64,000 nt of DNA from Pochonia chlamydosporia 170 (taxonomy: Eukaryota; Ascomycota; Sordariomycetes; Hypocreales; Clavicipitaceae), in NCBI RefSeq assembly GCF_001653235.2, contig NW_019154044.1, forward strand, positions 744,001-808,000. Direction: 5' to 3'. Shown here piece after piece: positions 1 to 10,577 of this stretch (within the stretch, counting starts at the first letter, position 1; every line of letters begins with the position of its first letter). The notes under the pieces were generated by a model, which was given only the letters and a program-made list of their open reading frames with translations, was not told where the DNA came from and made no database searches. The position numbers and the translations under genes were made by a program.

Positions 1-96
1 GGGCTCGCGGACAAGGTGTTGAACACTGCGGGGTACTGGGATGTCAAGACAGGAAGACATCATAAGGTAGTTGGCAAGGACGAAGAAATTAGGTAA
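1..96 (+). CDS. 3' end of an unidentified coding sequence (partial)
   Basis: Frame 1 is open from the first base of the window to a TAA at 94-96 and encodes about 31 residues of normal composition, including GYWDVKTGRHHKVVGKDEE. This reads like the C-terminus of a globular enzyme, but I do not recognise the family. The gene would start outside the window. The last codons (ATTAGGTAAAAT) could also be a splice donor, in which case the true end lies further right. Kept because the composition looks coding. Confidence is low because the piece is short. Confidence 0.35.
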   Translation, partial: GLADKVLNTAGYWDVKTGRHHKVVGKDEEIR

Positions 97-522
97 AATA
101 ACGCTTTAATGTCGAAAGCTTAAAAAAAAAATGTATTAAGAAATTTTGTTCCAGATGAATTACGAAATCTAGGCTGCTTTCAATCATAGGCTCAGGCATA
201 GGTTGGGCATGCCTGCATCACAAGGCGAATCGACCCCATGTGGCACCACGACGCATTAAGCGGCCGATTTGACCCTTTACAGACTCAGCGGAGGAGCAGT
301 TCATTCCCTGGTCTTCAAACAACTATGCAAAATCATTCCGAAAGAAGAGGATTGTCTAAATATAAACAATAAAATAGGTCAAGTAAGGATTCTGCGCGAT
401 CTCGTGCATCAAACAACTCGTCTATTTATGTCGGCCCTTAAAAACCTAACCAGCGATGACTGCAGCGTAGGCTATCCTCTACCAATGCCCGTACCAGACG
501 TTTCGTTGCTTTTCTGAACTAA
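97..522. other. intergenic / unresolved 5' exon region
   Basis: No convincing complete gene. A short ATG-led frame from 428 runs in plus direction towards a possible splice donor (GTAGGC at 467), and a branch-like CTAAC followed by CAG occurs at 519-533. It may hold the first exon of the BTB gene that follows, but the donor and acceptor phases I tested did not agree, so I leave it unresolved. Confidence 0.3.
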
Positions 523-1455
523 CAAAAGTCCAGGCTTGCCGCTTCTAAGCCTTTCAGGTTTATTGTTGGTCCCTGTGGCCGAGAGTTTACCATACACTCG
601 GGTATTGTTGCTAGCTTATCTGCACCTCTCGAGAGATTGGTGAATGGACCTATGCAAGAGGCTATAGACGGGAGCGTGAATTGGAAATTTGTTGACGAGG
701 ACACATTCATGTGCTTCTGGCAATATGCCTACACGGGTAACTACGATATTGACAACGAGCCAACGGCTCCAGGTGCCGCTACTGAGGAGACAACAACCTT
801 TGTCCTGCGCGATGTGAAGAGTCCTGCGGATCCAACTGATAGACGGACCGAAGAGTCTGTCAACCTTGGCTGGGGTGAACTAGCGGAGCCTACTGAGCCT
901 GAGCCTGAACCTGAACCTGAACCTGAACCTGAGGTGGACGATGGCTGGGACGACTACATGCCAATGAAGCCAAAAAAGAGAAAAAAGGAGAAAATGGCCT
1001 CCCTACCTACTAAGCAGGAACGGTTGTGGGCTAAGCTCGTAGCGCTCCGTAGGACCAGTAACAGCCAGGAGGCAAGCCAGAGCCATATGGCAGGAAGAGC
1101 CGACATGGAATCACGAACAGCATCTCAGGCAACGGGCCAATTGCTATCTCACGCAAAGGTCTACGTGTTTGCCGACTGCTATGGTATCGTACCATTAATA
1201 ACGTTGTCTTTTAACAAGTTACACGAGTCTTTGGTCAATCTCAACCTTTATGCTGAATCCTTGGCAGGTTTTGTGACATTAATGCAATACTGCTACGAAA
1301 CACCCGCCCCGGAAGACTTGAAAAATATCGTCGTCCTTTTCGCTGCATGCGAGGTGGAAAGGTTGCGCAAAAACAAGCAATTTGAGGACCTTCTTGAAGC
1401 TCATGCCCAAATGGGGAGGGACATGTTTTGGGCTGTACTGGACCGATTGGAGTAA
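523..1455 (+). CDS. BTB/POZ-domain protein (5' exon unresolved)
   Basis: The frame opens after a stop at 520-522 and ends at TAA 1453-1455. Its first part reads FIVGPCGREFTIHSGIVASL and then DEDTFMCFWQYAYTGNYD, the pattern of a fungal BTB domain, a protein-interaction fold often found in ubiquitin-ligase adaptors and nuclear proteins. After it come an acidic Pro/Glu repeat (EP units, about 895-935), a lysine-rich stretch KPKKRKKEK that could be a nuclear localisation signal, and a helical C-terminal half ending near a second conserved-looking block (YGIVPLITLSFNKLHESL). There is no ATG before the domain in this frame, so the start must come from an upstream exon or the gene is 5'-broken. The substrate or partner cannot be inferred. 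Confidence 0.6.
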   Translation, partial: QKSRLAASKPFRFIVGPCGREFTIHSGIVASLSAPLERLVNGPMQEAIDGSVNWKFVDEDTFMCFWQYAYTGNYDIDNEPTAPGAATEETTTFVLRDVKSPADPTDRRTEESVNLGWGELAEPTEPEPEPEPEPEPEVDDGWDDYMPMKPKKRKKEKMASLPTKQERLWAKLVALRRTSNSQEASQSHMAGRADMESRTASQATGQLLSHAKVYVFADCYGIVPLITLSFNKLHESLVNLNLYAESLAGFVTLMQYCYETPAPEDLKNIVVLFAACEVERLRKNKQFEDLLEAHAQMGRDMFWAVLDRLE

Positions 1456-2852
1456 TGAATGCGACCAGACCACATGCAATCAAAAAGGCCAGCATACCAG
1501 ATGCTGACATGTCTTGGTCGTACTAGACAACAACGGCACATGCAGTCTGGTGCAATCAGACCAGACATTACGGCAGCTATATCCGCTCATTAAGCCAGCA
1601 ACGTCATGGATGCACGAGGGAAGGCCTGTAAAATTTGTAAGCCTTGGCAAACATATAGGGTGGGTGTTTTATGATATCAAAAGGATTATTCTGGTCAGAC
1701 ATTTTTGAGACAACGTTCACTGCCATGTAGGCCACAAAACTGTGTATAATCCGGGGTTGTTCAGATTGAACTGGATCAATCTTGATGTCAAGTCGCTTAT
1801 TTGAACTGGGGTTGGATTAGCCGCATTCACGATGTTTAATTGGAAGAAGGGTGCGGGAGCTAAAAATGCCTACGAACAGGCGCTGGGGTGTGAGCACACC
1901 AGACAGATCTTTCTTGTAATTCCCTTGTGGCTATATATGTAGCTTTTTGCTTTCTAAAACATACCTAACCAGCATACCTAAAAACCATATAGCAAGATAG
2001 CTTAGGTAGAAAAATGCTACCACTAATCGAACCAGAGCCTAAGGATCTTAATCCTAGACCCAAAGAATGGCGACCATATGCAGCCGCTATAGCGGCAGCG
2101 TACGAAAGCAGTCTGGACACAAATCGGACCGACGACATCGGAATTATCGGCAAAACACCGAACACAGCAACAAGAGAAGAGATGCAAAGACGACAAAGAT
2201 GTTCAGTTTGTAAAAAGACTCGAAGCACGTCGCCTCGGCCTCTGACGACGTGCGACAAACGCCCAATTCAGTTTCTTTGATTCTACCCATGAGTTGTGAG
2301 CTCAGGAGATCCCTCATTCAGCCATGTGGCTTCCTTTGACGAACGACCATGCCAGGGGGAATGGGATAAGTGTTTCTCGTCTCATCGTCGGGTTCTCAAA
2401 ACATCCACGCCCGCGTCAGAAGCTCGCCATTTTGCCTCAAAATAAGCGGGCCTTGTCCAGAATGTTTTTCTCGGATCTTGGCACCAGACGGATACCACTT
2501 CACCAGGATGATATGCTTCTCCACCCGGCGATTAAGCAATCCATTTGATAAACGCTGACGTCGGTTTCTGCGTGCTGTCTCAATGGACCTTTCCCGGCTT
2601 TGAGCGAGTGCTTTCGGGGTGTGGTCAAAGGTACATCGCGTTTCACCATTGGTTGGTATTCGAAGGGCCTGGGCGATGCTTCTTGAGGCTTGGTGAAAGT
2701 TCTGATTGTTTTTACCTGGACTGACAGACTGCTCAACCGGTATTGTGATGCAATTGCAAAGAAGAAATAGGACTCAATGCCAGTGATGATGAACAAGCTA
2801 ACTATAGATGTAGAGACTCAAGCAGCAGTTCATTAGATCCTCAGCTTGCGTT
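1456..2852. other. intergenic, 1.4 kb, one doubtful small ORF
   Basis: No recognisable gene. The only ATG-led frame of note is 2014-2280 (88 aa, plus strand). It contains an Ala-rich segment (AAAIAAAY) and one CxxC near its C-terminus. I found no family resemblance and treat it as a doubtful hypothetical. Confidence 0.3.
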
Positions 2853-4604
2853 CTAAGTTGAATGGGTAGCAGGAGGGTTTACAAGTGTTCCTGCCCTAAC
2901 CCCAGCCGCGGTTATAACCCGTTGCACATTACGCTGAATCTCCCCCTCGTCGCTAATAACAACATTCGCTCGGTAAATAACCTTCTCCGGTATAGAATCT
3001 GTTCCTGTGGGCTCTTTATCCCAAAAATTATTTTCGAAAACAACGTGCTCAAGAGGAGGCTGAACGTTAAAAACGACGACCTCGTCACACCTCATGACAA
3101 CGTTCTCTTTGATAGTAACCCATTTTGCCCCATAGTCAGCATAAATAGCAAAGTTGTACGGAGTGAGCGTGTCAAGCACCACATTTCCACTGAGAGAGGC
3201 TCCCGTTTCCATGGATTCTCCTTGGCAACCTGCAAGGTTGATGCCGCCCCCGTCGGCTAGTCGTGACATCGTGCGGCAAACCATGTTATTAGTGATGCGG
3301 CTGCCGATTGAAGGGCCAAGCGATATCCCACTGTGTGGAGTGTCGAAAATGTTATTATGGGATACTCGGCAATGAGATGTGTTGTGCATCCAAATTGCGG
3401 GTGAGCCGAGATAGTCTAATCCCACTTTCTGAATGGTTGTGTCTTCAACCACGGCATTTGTGGTTCCATTTAGCGTGATACCTGATGCAGACAGGCTTTC
3501 AAAACCGCAGTGCAGGACTTGTAACCGTTTACAGCAATCTGAACTAAGAGCGGTTCCTCCCAGCCTTGTGAAATTACAATTCTCGAAAGAAGTATATGCA
3601 GTGCTTTTCATGGAAATGGAGGCCGGAATCCTATCAGTTTTACTTGGCACCATGACCCACGAGCCTTCACCAAGGGCGAATTTGTTAACCGAACCCTCTC
3701 CAACATAGTGGCTGTCGCCATGATAGTGAAGAAAGCCATCCTTTGGCCTGAGCCAGGCGGCATCTGCGAATGTTATCCCTCTAAAAGTAACATTGGCCGT
3801 GCCAGTAATATTAACTAGCTGCTCCAATGACGGTGCAGTGATACGGGTAGTTGCCAAGGTCTCCCCAGGTCTAGGCTTGTAGTACAATATATGTTGCCCA
3901 GGACACGTTCGATCGCATACAAAGGTGCCAGGCTCTTGTAAGAAACTGGTGCTGTTCTCGATATGTGTTGGAGTAGAAGGCCCATGCTGTTGTGTTCCGC
4001 CCCAGCAAAAGTTGTATAGTTTCAAGGCACGGTCCCAAGTAGGTTGGGCCATATGTATAATTGTCGAGTCGCCATCATGGATTAGTTCGGCCACAGTGCA
4101 GCGGGCTTCAGTCCAAGGGTAAATCCCACGGTATACAAATTCAATGGAAGAGGGAGAAGCCCAAGAAATGATGGTGTTGACCGAATAACCCGTAGGAGTT
4201 CGTGTCCATGTGCCGGGCAAGTCTTGAATCCGAGCGGTCTCAACCTTCACGTTATTTACATAGAGTTGACGGAAATCCAAATCGCCAATATTAGCTTTCC
4301 ATATGTCTGATGAGTCACCATGAAACCATGAGTCGATTTTTCGCGCTCCCGAGATTACGACATCGTCGCTACTGGGGGAACGGCGTGCTTCAAAGGTGAT
4401 GCGATTTCTCATAGGTTCCTGTTCTGAACTGCTGCCTATATTCCATGTCTCAGTGCGGGTGTATGTTCCAGGAAAGAGGTAAACCGAAGTCGGAATCGTC
4501 AAGCACTTGGCGGCTTGATATGCCCGATCAAGTGTCAGGAATGGCAAGTTTAAATTTCCTGGGTTGCCGTCGTCTCCATGCGAGGAGACGTAGAAGGTGG
4601 CCAT
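2853..4604 (-). CDS. right-handed parallel beta-helix protein (GH141-like)
   Basis: Single-exon protein of 583 aa, starting at the ATG at 4604-4602 (MATFYVSSHGDDGNPG). The N-terminal FYVSSHGDDGNPG...FLTLDRAYQAAK...VYLFPGTYT block is typical of bacterial and fungal beta-helix proteins that begin with a 'DUF1565-like' first coil. The C-terminal half carries repeated N/I/V-rich turns (SHNNIFDTPHSGISLG, ITNNMVCRTM, LSGNVVLDTL), the pattern of a right-handed parallel beta-helix. The middle segment (ITGTANVTFRGITFADAAW) recalls GH141 (fucosidase/xylanase) proteins, so a polysaccharide-active role is likely but unproven. No signal peptide is visible, which is odd for such a family. It is divergent from the aminotransferase gene (619 bp apart). 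Confidence 0.75.
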   Translation of the reverse strand: MATFYVSSHGDDGNPGNLNLPFLTLDRAYQAAKCLTIPTSVYLFPGTYTRTETWNIGSSSEQEPMRNRITFEARRSPSSDDVVISGARKIDSWFHGDSSDIWKANIGDLDFRQLYVNNVKVETARIQDLPGTWTRTPTGYSVNTIISWASPSSIEFVYRGIYPWTEARCTVAELIHDGDSTIIHMAQPTWDRALKLYNFCWGGTQQHGPSTPTHIENSTSFLQEPGTFVCDRTCPGQHILYYKPRPGETLATTRITAPSLEQLVNITGTANVTFRGITFADAAWLRPKDGFLHYHGDSHYVGEGSVNKFALGEGSWVMVPSKTDRIPASISMKSTAYTSFENCNFTRLGGTALSSDCCKRLQVLHCGFESLSASGITLNGTTNAVVEDTTIQKVGLDYLGSPAIWMHNTSHCRVSHNNIFDTPHSGISLGPSIGSRITNNMVCRTMSRLADGGGINLAGCQGESMETGASLSGNVVLDTLTPYNFAIYADYGAKWVTIKENVVMRCDEVVVFNVQPPLEHVVFENNFWDKEPTGTDSIPEKVIYRANVVISDEGEIQRNVQRVITAAGVRAGTLVNPPATHST

Positions 4605-5223
4605 TGTCAAAGATTCAAATTATTGCATGAATGCTCTGATAAATTTGTTGGCGGGTTCGCTAATGCCATATTTGTAGTACCACGCTTGCCACTAATAGAC
4701 GATACATGTCGCTGTGTGTGTTTCGGTCTGACTCACGGCACATAAGTGTGCTGCGTGCCAAGACATTCGGCATGGTAGGTGAGTGAAACCATAGAACCTT
4801 ATCCTTGCCGAAGCACATAAAATTAGCAGAACTAGATAGGAGTATACACCTGCTTTTCTGCGAACAACTCTTTTGGTGGTGGAAGCTAAATCTCTGTGAT
4901 GGAGGTCCGGTTCAATGGAGACCAAACCTCGGCAGCATAGCCTGATAATTCCTTCAGTATCGCTCTTTTTGTAAGTAATCTTGTTTTAGGCTCATGTCAT
5001 TGACTGTTCCTGATGCAAAAGCCCCGGCCCGAAGCATCGGGAAGTGGATCTCTTACTACCGATTGCCAAGCAACAGCCTCTTTAGTTATGCTATGCCAAT
5101 AATAAGTCCAGTTCGGAGAAGCCACTTGATCAAAAACACTGGTTTCTAACTCTCCCTGTCTTAAATCGACTAGCTCTGTTCGTTTTCACAATTACTTTTG
5201 CCGCATCTACACAATCCTTCGAA
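4605..5223. promoter_or_regulatory. divergent intergenic region between beta-helix and aminotransferase genes
   Basis: This 619-bp stretch separates two divergent starts and should hold both promoters. I see no clear TATA box or gene-specific motif. A hydrophobic minus-strand frame within it (4692-4925) starts at TTG, not ATG, so I did not accept it as a signal-anchor exon. Confidence 0.4.
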
Positions 5224-6636
5224 ATGGCGCCACACAGAAACGATGAGGCCGACAGAGGAGGAAGGTCTAAAGAAGATGTACACGTATCGAACAGCAACGA
5301 AGGACATCTTTTGCATCGGTCTCTGATTGATGTACCTCATTTCGTAAAGTCTGCCAGCGGGATTGACTTACACCTTGATAATGGGGAGACTGCCATCGAC
5401 GCTTGTGGCGGCGCAGCCGTTGCCATCCTGGGACACGGAAACGAGGAAGTTCACACAGCCATCATAAAACAATTACATCAAGTTAGCTACGTTCACACAC
5501 AAGCCTACACTACATCGGTTGCCGAAGAACTAGCCAACGTTATACTTAAGGGCAATCCATATGGTTTGGAAAAGGCCTTCTTCGTCAGCAGCGGAAGTGA
5601 AGCCGTCGATTCAGCTATGAAACTAGCTCGGCAGTACCACTATGAGCGAAATGACTGTCAACGACTGCATTTTGTGTCAAGAAACCAGAGCTATCACGGC
5701 AATACAATAGGTGCCATGTCACTGTCAGGCAATGTCTCTCGCAAAATCCCCTATCTAGGCTTTGGCTACCCCCACGTTTCGCATGTCAATCCGCCGTACG
5801 CCTATCGCTATCAACGCCCAGGTGAAACAGAACTCGAGTTTACGAAACGTCTTTTGATGGAGTTGGAAGAAGAGTTCCTTCGACTAGGCCCACAGACAAT
5901 TGTCGCGTTTATTGCAGAGACCGTCATTGGCGCAACTGCTGGATGCGTACCACCACCGTCTGGGTACTTTCGGGGAGTGCGGGAAATCTGCGATAAATAT
6001 GGAATATTGCTGATATTAGATGAGATTATGTGCGGTACTGGACGAACAGGAACGTACTTTGCGTTTGAACAGGAAGACGTTGTACCTGATATCGTGACGG
6101 CCGCTAAGGGACTCGGCGGCGGTTATGCTGCCATTGCCGGCATCTACATCCACAAGAAGATTATTGATCAGCTTCGTTTAGGCTCTAATGCTTTCGTTCA
6201 CGGGCATACATACCAAGCACACCCCGTCTCGTGTGCTGCAGCCTTGGCCGTGCAGCGTATCCTCCGCCGAGATGGTTTGGTCGAGCGGTGCAAAATCATG
6301 GGGGAACTGTTAGGTCAGAAACTTAGGAAAGAACTGCGAGACTGCAAGTTTATTGGAGATATTCGCGGGAGAGGACTTTTCTGGGCTATTGAGTTTGTCA
6401 AAGATCGAAATGAAGGGACCAAGGAACCATTTGACCCCTCCATAAAGTTTGGCTACAAGGTCCAAGAAGCTGCATTCCAGCTAGGCGTGGCGATTTATCC
6501 TGGATCAGGTACCATTGACGGATTGAAGGGTGATCACATATTGCTGGCACCACCATTCACAGTGACGGAGGACCAGTTGGGTAGAATATGTCAAGTAGTG
6601 AGGGAGGCTATTGAAGACCAGGGCAGGGCCTACTAA
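5224..6636 (+). CDS. class III PLP-dependent aminotransferase
   Basis: Intronless 470-aa protein of fold-type I, class III (PF00202 type). The cofactor-phosphate motif is SSGSEAVDSAMKLAR. The PLP-ring aspartate lies in LLILDEIMCGTGRTG and the Schiff-base lysine is K295 in TAAKGLGGGY. Family members move amino groups from omega- or beta-amino acids, ornithine or dialkylglycine to a 2-oxo acid in cytosol or mitochondria; no clear mitochondrial presequence is seen (MAPHRNDEADRGG is acidic and hydrophilic). The substrate is not readable from sequence. It lies between the beta-helix gene and an acetyltransferase, and near an S58 aminopeptidase that could feed it beta- or D-amino acids. Length is normal for the family. 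Confidence 0.9.
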   Translation: MAPHRNDEADRGGRSKEDVHVSNSNEGHLLHRSLIDVPHFVKSASGIDLHLDNGETAIDACGGAAVAILGHGNEEVHTAIIKQLHQVSYVHTQAYTTSVAEELANVILKGNPYGLEKAFFVSSGSEAVDSAMKLARQYHYERNDCQRLHFVSRNQSYHGNTIGAMSLSGNVSRKIPYLGFGYPHVSHVNPPYAYRYQRPGETELEFTKRLLMELEEEFLRLGPQTIVAFIAETVIGATAGCVPPPSGYFRGVREICDKYGILLILDEIMCGTGRTGTYFAFEQEDVVPDIVTAAKGLGGGYAAIAGIYIHKKIIDQLRLGSNAFVHGHTYQAHPVSCAAALAVQRILRRDGLVERCKIMGELLGQKLRKELRDCKFIGDIRGRGLFWAIEFVKDRNEGTKEPFDPSIKFGYKVQEAAFQLGVAIYPGSGTIDGLKGDHILLAPPFTVTEDQLGRICQVVREAIEDQGRAY

Positions 6637-6813
6637 GAATTGGGACAAGAGTAATGTTCCACCAGATTTAAGGTTATAATTTGACTAGAATATGTATATT
6701 CTTATTGCTAATGATGCTTCTTTCATAAACCCATATCATTTTATTCCCACCAGCCCGGTCGGCATGCTTGACTGCTAGGCCCGACCAGAGAAGCTCGCTT
6801 ACCAGCTGCATTC

Positions 6814-7528
6814 CTAAGACACCTCGTAGCTCTGATACTTGTCAGTCGTTCGGTTAGAGTGAGTTGCCTCCAGAATACGTACCAAATCGTTCCATGACAC
6901 GCCGGCATAAGTGGCTGCACTCTTGCCATGATTCTTGAACCCCAACTTCTCGTAGTAAGGAACAAGTCTATCGTAAGTCAAAAGAGCAACTCTTTCAACG
7001 CCATTCATCTTCTTCATCTCCTCAATGTACTTGTTCATCAGGAGCTTTCCCAGGCCTTGTCTTTGATGCGCAGGGGAGACAGCCAAGGAATGCAAGGCGA
7101 CGGTTGAACCTGTTGGCTGGTGTCCCGCGGTTGTGACCACCCTCGGGTTAGTTTTCCAGTCCCGGGGATAATCCATGTCTTGATCAATAACGACTGGAGA
7201 GTGTGATTTGGTCGAAATCACATGTGCAACCAAAATATCATCCTTGTCGGATGTCTCTGGGGTCGACAACACGTCTACTGAGCTGAGGTCCGGCGGGTTT
7301 CCATCTGAGTTTCGCAGGAACAAACCATAGCAAATCTCTGGGCAGGAGGAGAGCCTGTAATCAATCTACAAATCGGCCTATGGTCAATAGATGCCCTTTT
7401 AGGGAGCTGTACCTGCAAGGCCTCACCTTTTCATGAGTAGCGGCCTCCGAGGGTGGGAAAGCGGCAGACTCGAGTGTGGCGCATCGGTCCACATCCTGAG
7501 AGGACAGACGGCGAATGTAAGCGGCCAT
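6814..7528 (-). CDS. AANAT-like GNAT N-acetyltransferase
   Basis: Two exons: 7528-7413 and 7354-6814 (58-nt intron, GTACAG...ACAG), giving 218 aa starting MAAYIRRLSSQDVDRC. N-terminal LESAAFPPSEAATHEKVRPC followed by LSSCPEICYGLF is the signature of arylalkylamine (serotonin/dopamine-type) N-acetyltransferases. The acetyl-CoA loop is HSLAVSPAHQRQGLGKLLM (Q/RxxGxG/A), and the C-terminal YYEKLGF is also conserved. It would acetylate an amine with acetyl-CoA in the cytosol; fungal homologues often accept polyamines or arylalkylamines, and the true substrate is unknown. The joined exons restore an uninterrupted family signature, which supports the splice sites. It is divergent from the Zn2Cys6 gene, 299 bp away. 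Confidence 0.85.
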
Positions 7529-7827
7529 TTTGGGGAACAGTGTGGGAGGTCGTGAGTGTTTCGGCCTCTGGACAGGTCAAAGGGTTTGAAAGCAATATTA
7601 TGCAAGGACTTCACATCGGAAGGAGACAAGTTTGTGCTACGGATGACGATGCTGAAGCACTCAAAGCTAGTCCATATCCGAAACCGCCCCGATCGTCACG
7701 GAAAGCTCCACAAACAAGAATATCTGGGGAGAATGGGAGTGAATGGGTAAATGTGAATCGGATGAGCCCCACAAGCCGAGAATTTCAGCCATAGCTCGGG
7801 CCGACCGAGAAAGTGTACTTGAGAGGT
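7529..7827. promoter_or_regulatory. divergent promoter, acetyltransferase / Zn2Cys6 regulator
   Basis: Short 299-bp region between two divergent starts. It contains a CCGAAACCG direct repeat of CGG-type triplets (around 7678-7686) that could be bound by a Zn2Cys6 protein, possibly the adjacent one. This is inference from motif and position only. Confidence 0.35.
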
Positions 7828-10254
7828 ATGAGAGACGGGAGGATGGATCAATCTTCAACGTCTATCCGAGTTACCAGGCCAGCTTCTCGCCTACTTCACA
7901 TGGATGGGCTAATACGGATAAGATCCAGCATTGCGTGTCTACGTTGTCGGAAATCGAAGATCAAATGTGACAACACAGGAAGACTTGACGAGCCATGCGC
8001 AAACTGCACCAGAAGCGGCCGCAAGTGCCAATGGCCTATCCCGGAACACTCGCTTCAACAAGTCAAATCATCACTCGGTGTACGAGCCGCAAGCAATTCG
8101 GCAAGGGATTTGGATGAGGAGCGGCTACGGAAGAAGCGGAAAAGTAATACAAACGTCTCATCTTCTTGTCGCGCAACAGAATCACAACATCATCTCCAAG
8201 ACGACACGCAAGTGGTTCGAAGCATCGGCAGGGGAATGTGGAACAATATAATCATCACATATCAGCGTCACTTTGCTACAGAGTTACCATTTATCCATGT
8301 TCCCACGCTCAAGAGAAGCGTTTACGACTTTACACTTGGAGAATCCTCCGTCACGTCGGATACTCACCTCGTCTTGCTCGGATTGTTGGCGCTAACTGGC
8401 CGATACCATTCCGAACTTTCTCAAAATATCGATACATCATCGGGAGATGCCATTTCGGCCACAGCCAGTGACAATGATACCCAATCGTCGGAGCAGAAGG
8501 GAATAGAAGTGTCGAGATATTTCGCACATGCTTTGGAAGCGAACTTGGGCCCTTTCGCTGTCGCCGTATCTTCAGGCTCGGTGGAACGTGTCCAAGCGCT
8601 CTTAATGCTGGGGCTGTACGAATGGATATCACCAGATCATGAGGGTTTGAAGGCTTGGATGCTTTTTGGGGCCGCTGGCCGCATGGCGCAAGCACTGAGG
8701 CTGGGATACGAATGCAACAACTCTAGACTCAACGAGTCAACTACACTTCTGGCTGAGCAGGGTATTATCGATCAGGAGGTACGACGCCGGACCATGTTTT
8801 GTTGCTTCGTCTTTGATCGATTAATCTCCTGCGGAAAGGAGAGAGTGGCTCTTTTCCGATCCGAGGATTTGCATATCCGGTTGCCATGCTCAAAGGAGGA
8901 CTTCGAGCTGAGTCGGCTGGTCAACATGGGAACACTGTCCAGCGATTATTCGAGCTCCGGACTAGGAGGTGCGCCAGCATCAAATGCTCTCAGTCGCTTC
9001 ATTCAGCTGGTCGATCTATGGGGAAGGATATCTCAGTACAGTAATGCTGGCGGTCGCTTTACAGAAACCGGATTGCCTCCATGGAACTCTGCCTCGCAAT
9101 TCTACCAACTACGCCGTCAACTTGGCCACTTCACCAAGTCTCTTCAAGAGGACGATAATTTCTTGAGCTGGAGTCCCTCCAATTTCTTTCGACACCAAAG
9201 CTTTCCAGGGACATATGTCCTACTACACATGCTGCTATCTCTTTGCAAGTTCATGCTGCATCGAGAGTATATCCCATTTATTGCGCTTCGATGCAAGGAG
9301 CCAAGTGGACCGCTGGACGAACCAACATTTCAGCCCGACATGGTGCCTGAAGGTTTCTGGCATGAGAGTGCGAAGGAACTGTTCGATGCTAGTAGGGTTG
9401 TGATTGACTTGATTGAGTTGTGTGGTGACGAAATGCCTCACTCGCCTTTGGCTGCTTTTGTTATCTACACCACGGGATTCAATGGCATGTATGCTCGTTA
9501 CTTTCCTCAAATGGATGTAGAATGCAAAATGGCGACGCAGGGAGAAGCAATTGGCCCTGAAACAGAGCTTATTGCGAACAGCTCATCAGTCGGCACAACC
9601 AAGATTGCCTTTGACGCGTTGAAGGGTCTGGCTAAATACTCAGGAGTTGCAGCAGCCTTTGTCGCAAGGTTCAAAGAGGTGGATCAATACTTCGTTGCCA
9701 TAATCAAGGATTACTACAGGAATCGACAGCATCAATCCTCAGTTGCACCCAGTCACACATCCCAAAGGATCGGGATTCGGATGGGCGGAGAAACTGGCGG
9801 GTTGGAAGAATGGATGGAGAGGTCTGATGAAATTACGAGCAACAGCTCCATTATTAAACACAGTCTCACGAAATCTCCTAGACATTATGCCACAAGGCTC
9901 GGGGCCAAGGTGCAAAACATTCCCGGACCGGACTTGGGTACCAGTTCTCCCGCTAACGCGGTAAACATTGCTCCCGCCCAGTCCTCAGCGGCTGACCAGC
10001 CTCTTCCGAGCCTCCAAGTAGATCAGCTCTCTCACGCTGGTCGTCCGCCACATCAATCCGGCCCTGGAGGTGTTCTTGCTACCGTTGATCCAGCACCACA
10101 TTTCTTGGGCCATCCACACCCAGCTGGTGCCTCCGTACAAGGGGATTGTACGAGCCCAGCATTTACAGAGACTGGTTTGGATTGGAGTTGGACGTATCTC
10201 CACGACATGTTTATGGGAAGTATACAGATGGACCCGATGAGTCCCTGCGGGTGA
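7828..10254 (+). CDS. Zn2Cys6 fungal-specific transcription factor
   Basis: Intronless, 808 aa from the ATG at 7828 (an alternative ATG at 7843 removes five residues). The binuclear zinc cluster begins at C37: CLRCRKSKIKC, nine residues, then CANCTRSGRKC, the classic CX2CX6CX9CX2CX6C spacing. The middle region (about 250-420) carries the PF04082-type domain, with LLMLGLYEW, AWMLFGAAGRMAQALRLG and EVRRRTMFCCFVFDR. The C-terminal third is Ser/Pro/Gln-rich and probably activating. It should be a nuclear DNA-binding regulator recognising CGG triplets. Its position between acetyltransferase, aminotransferase, S58 peptidase and transporter genes suggests it controls this block. Confidence 0.92.
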   Translation: MRDGRMDQSSTSIRVTRPASRLLHMDGLIRIRSSIACLRCRKSKIKCDNTGRLDEPCANCTRSGRKCQWPIPEHSLQQVKSSLGVRAASNSARDLDEERLRKKRKSNTNVSSSCRATESQHHLQDDTQVVRSIGRGMWNNIIITYQRHFATELPFIHVPTLKRSVYDFTLGESSVTSDTHLVLLGLLALTGRYHSELSQNIDTSSGDAISATASDNDTQSSEQKGIEVSRYFAHALEANLGPFAVAVSSGSVERVQALLMLGLYEWISPDHEGLKAWMLFGAAGRMAQALRLGYECNNSRLNESTTLLAEQGIIDQEVRRRTMFCCFVFDRLISCGKERVALFRSEDLHIRLPCSKEDFELSRLVNMGTLSSDYSSSGLGGAPASNALSRFIQLVDLWGRISQYSNAGGRFTETGLPPWNSASQFYQLRRQLGHFTKSLQEDDNFLSWSPSNFFRHQSFPGTYVLLHMLLSLCKFMLHREYIPFIALRCKEPSGPLDEPTFQPDMVPEGFWHESAKELFDASRVVIDLIELCGDEMPHSPLAAFVIYTTGFNGMYARYFPQMDVECKMATQGEAIGPETELIANSSSVGTTKIAFDALKGLAKYSGVAAAFVARFKEVDQYFVAIIKDYYRNRQHQSSVAPSHTSQRIGIRMGGETGGLEEWMERSDEITSNSSIIKHSLTKSPRHYATRLGAKVQNIPGPDLGTSSPANAVNIAPAQSSAADQPLPSLQVDQLSHAGRPPHQSGPGGVLATVDPAPHFLGHPHPAGASVQGDCTSPAFTETGLDWSWTYLHDMFMGSIQMDPMSPCG

Positions 10255-10577
10255 TGCCGAGACGTTCTTGTAAAGTAGTGTGTATTTTGTACGTTATCCA
10301 TGAAATATATATCCCGAGAGAATCGCACAGCGGGTGAGATGCCCGAAGACAAAGTTTCAACTGTATGAGCCGCCATGTCACCTGAAAAGCCGCCACTTCG
10401 GCATCCCGAACCAACATGGTGATGGTCGGGTCGTGTGTCAGCCACTCGCAGTAACAGCATAAGTTACAAACAGTTACTTCAACAAGTTGACAGATATGTA
10501 TGAATAAGATTCTTGCCCCTTTATAACATCCTTATCTGCTATTGTATGCTACGAGCATCGACATTGGACAACCCAGA
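10255..10577. promoter_or_regulatory. intergenic, upstream of S58 peptidase
   Basis: 323 bp. A TATA-like TTTATAAC lies near 10520, about 55 bp before the peptidase ATG. Nothing else recognised. Confidence 0.4.

Noticed and set aside
4692..4925. Upstream exon with a hydrophobic segment for the beta-helix protein
   Set aside because: The frame begins with TTG rather than ATG, and no splice pair joins it cleanly to the beta-helix frame.
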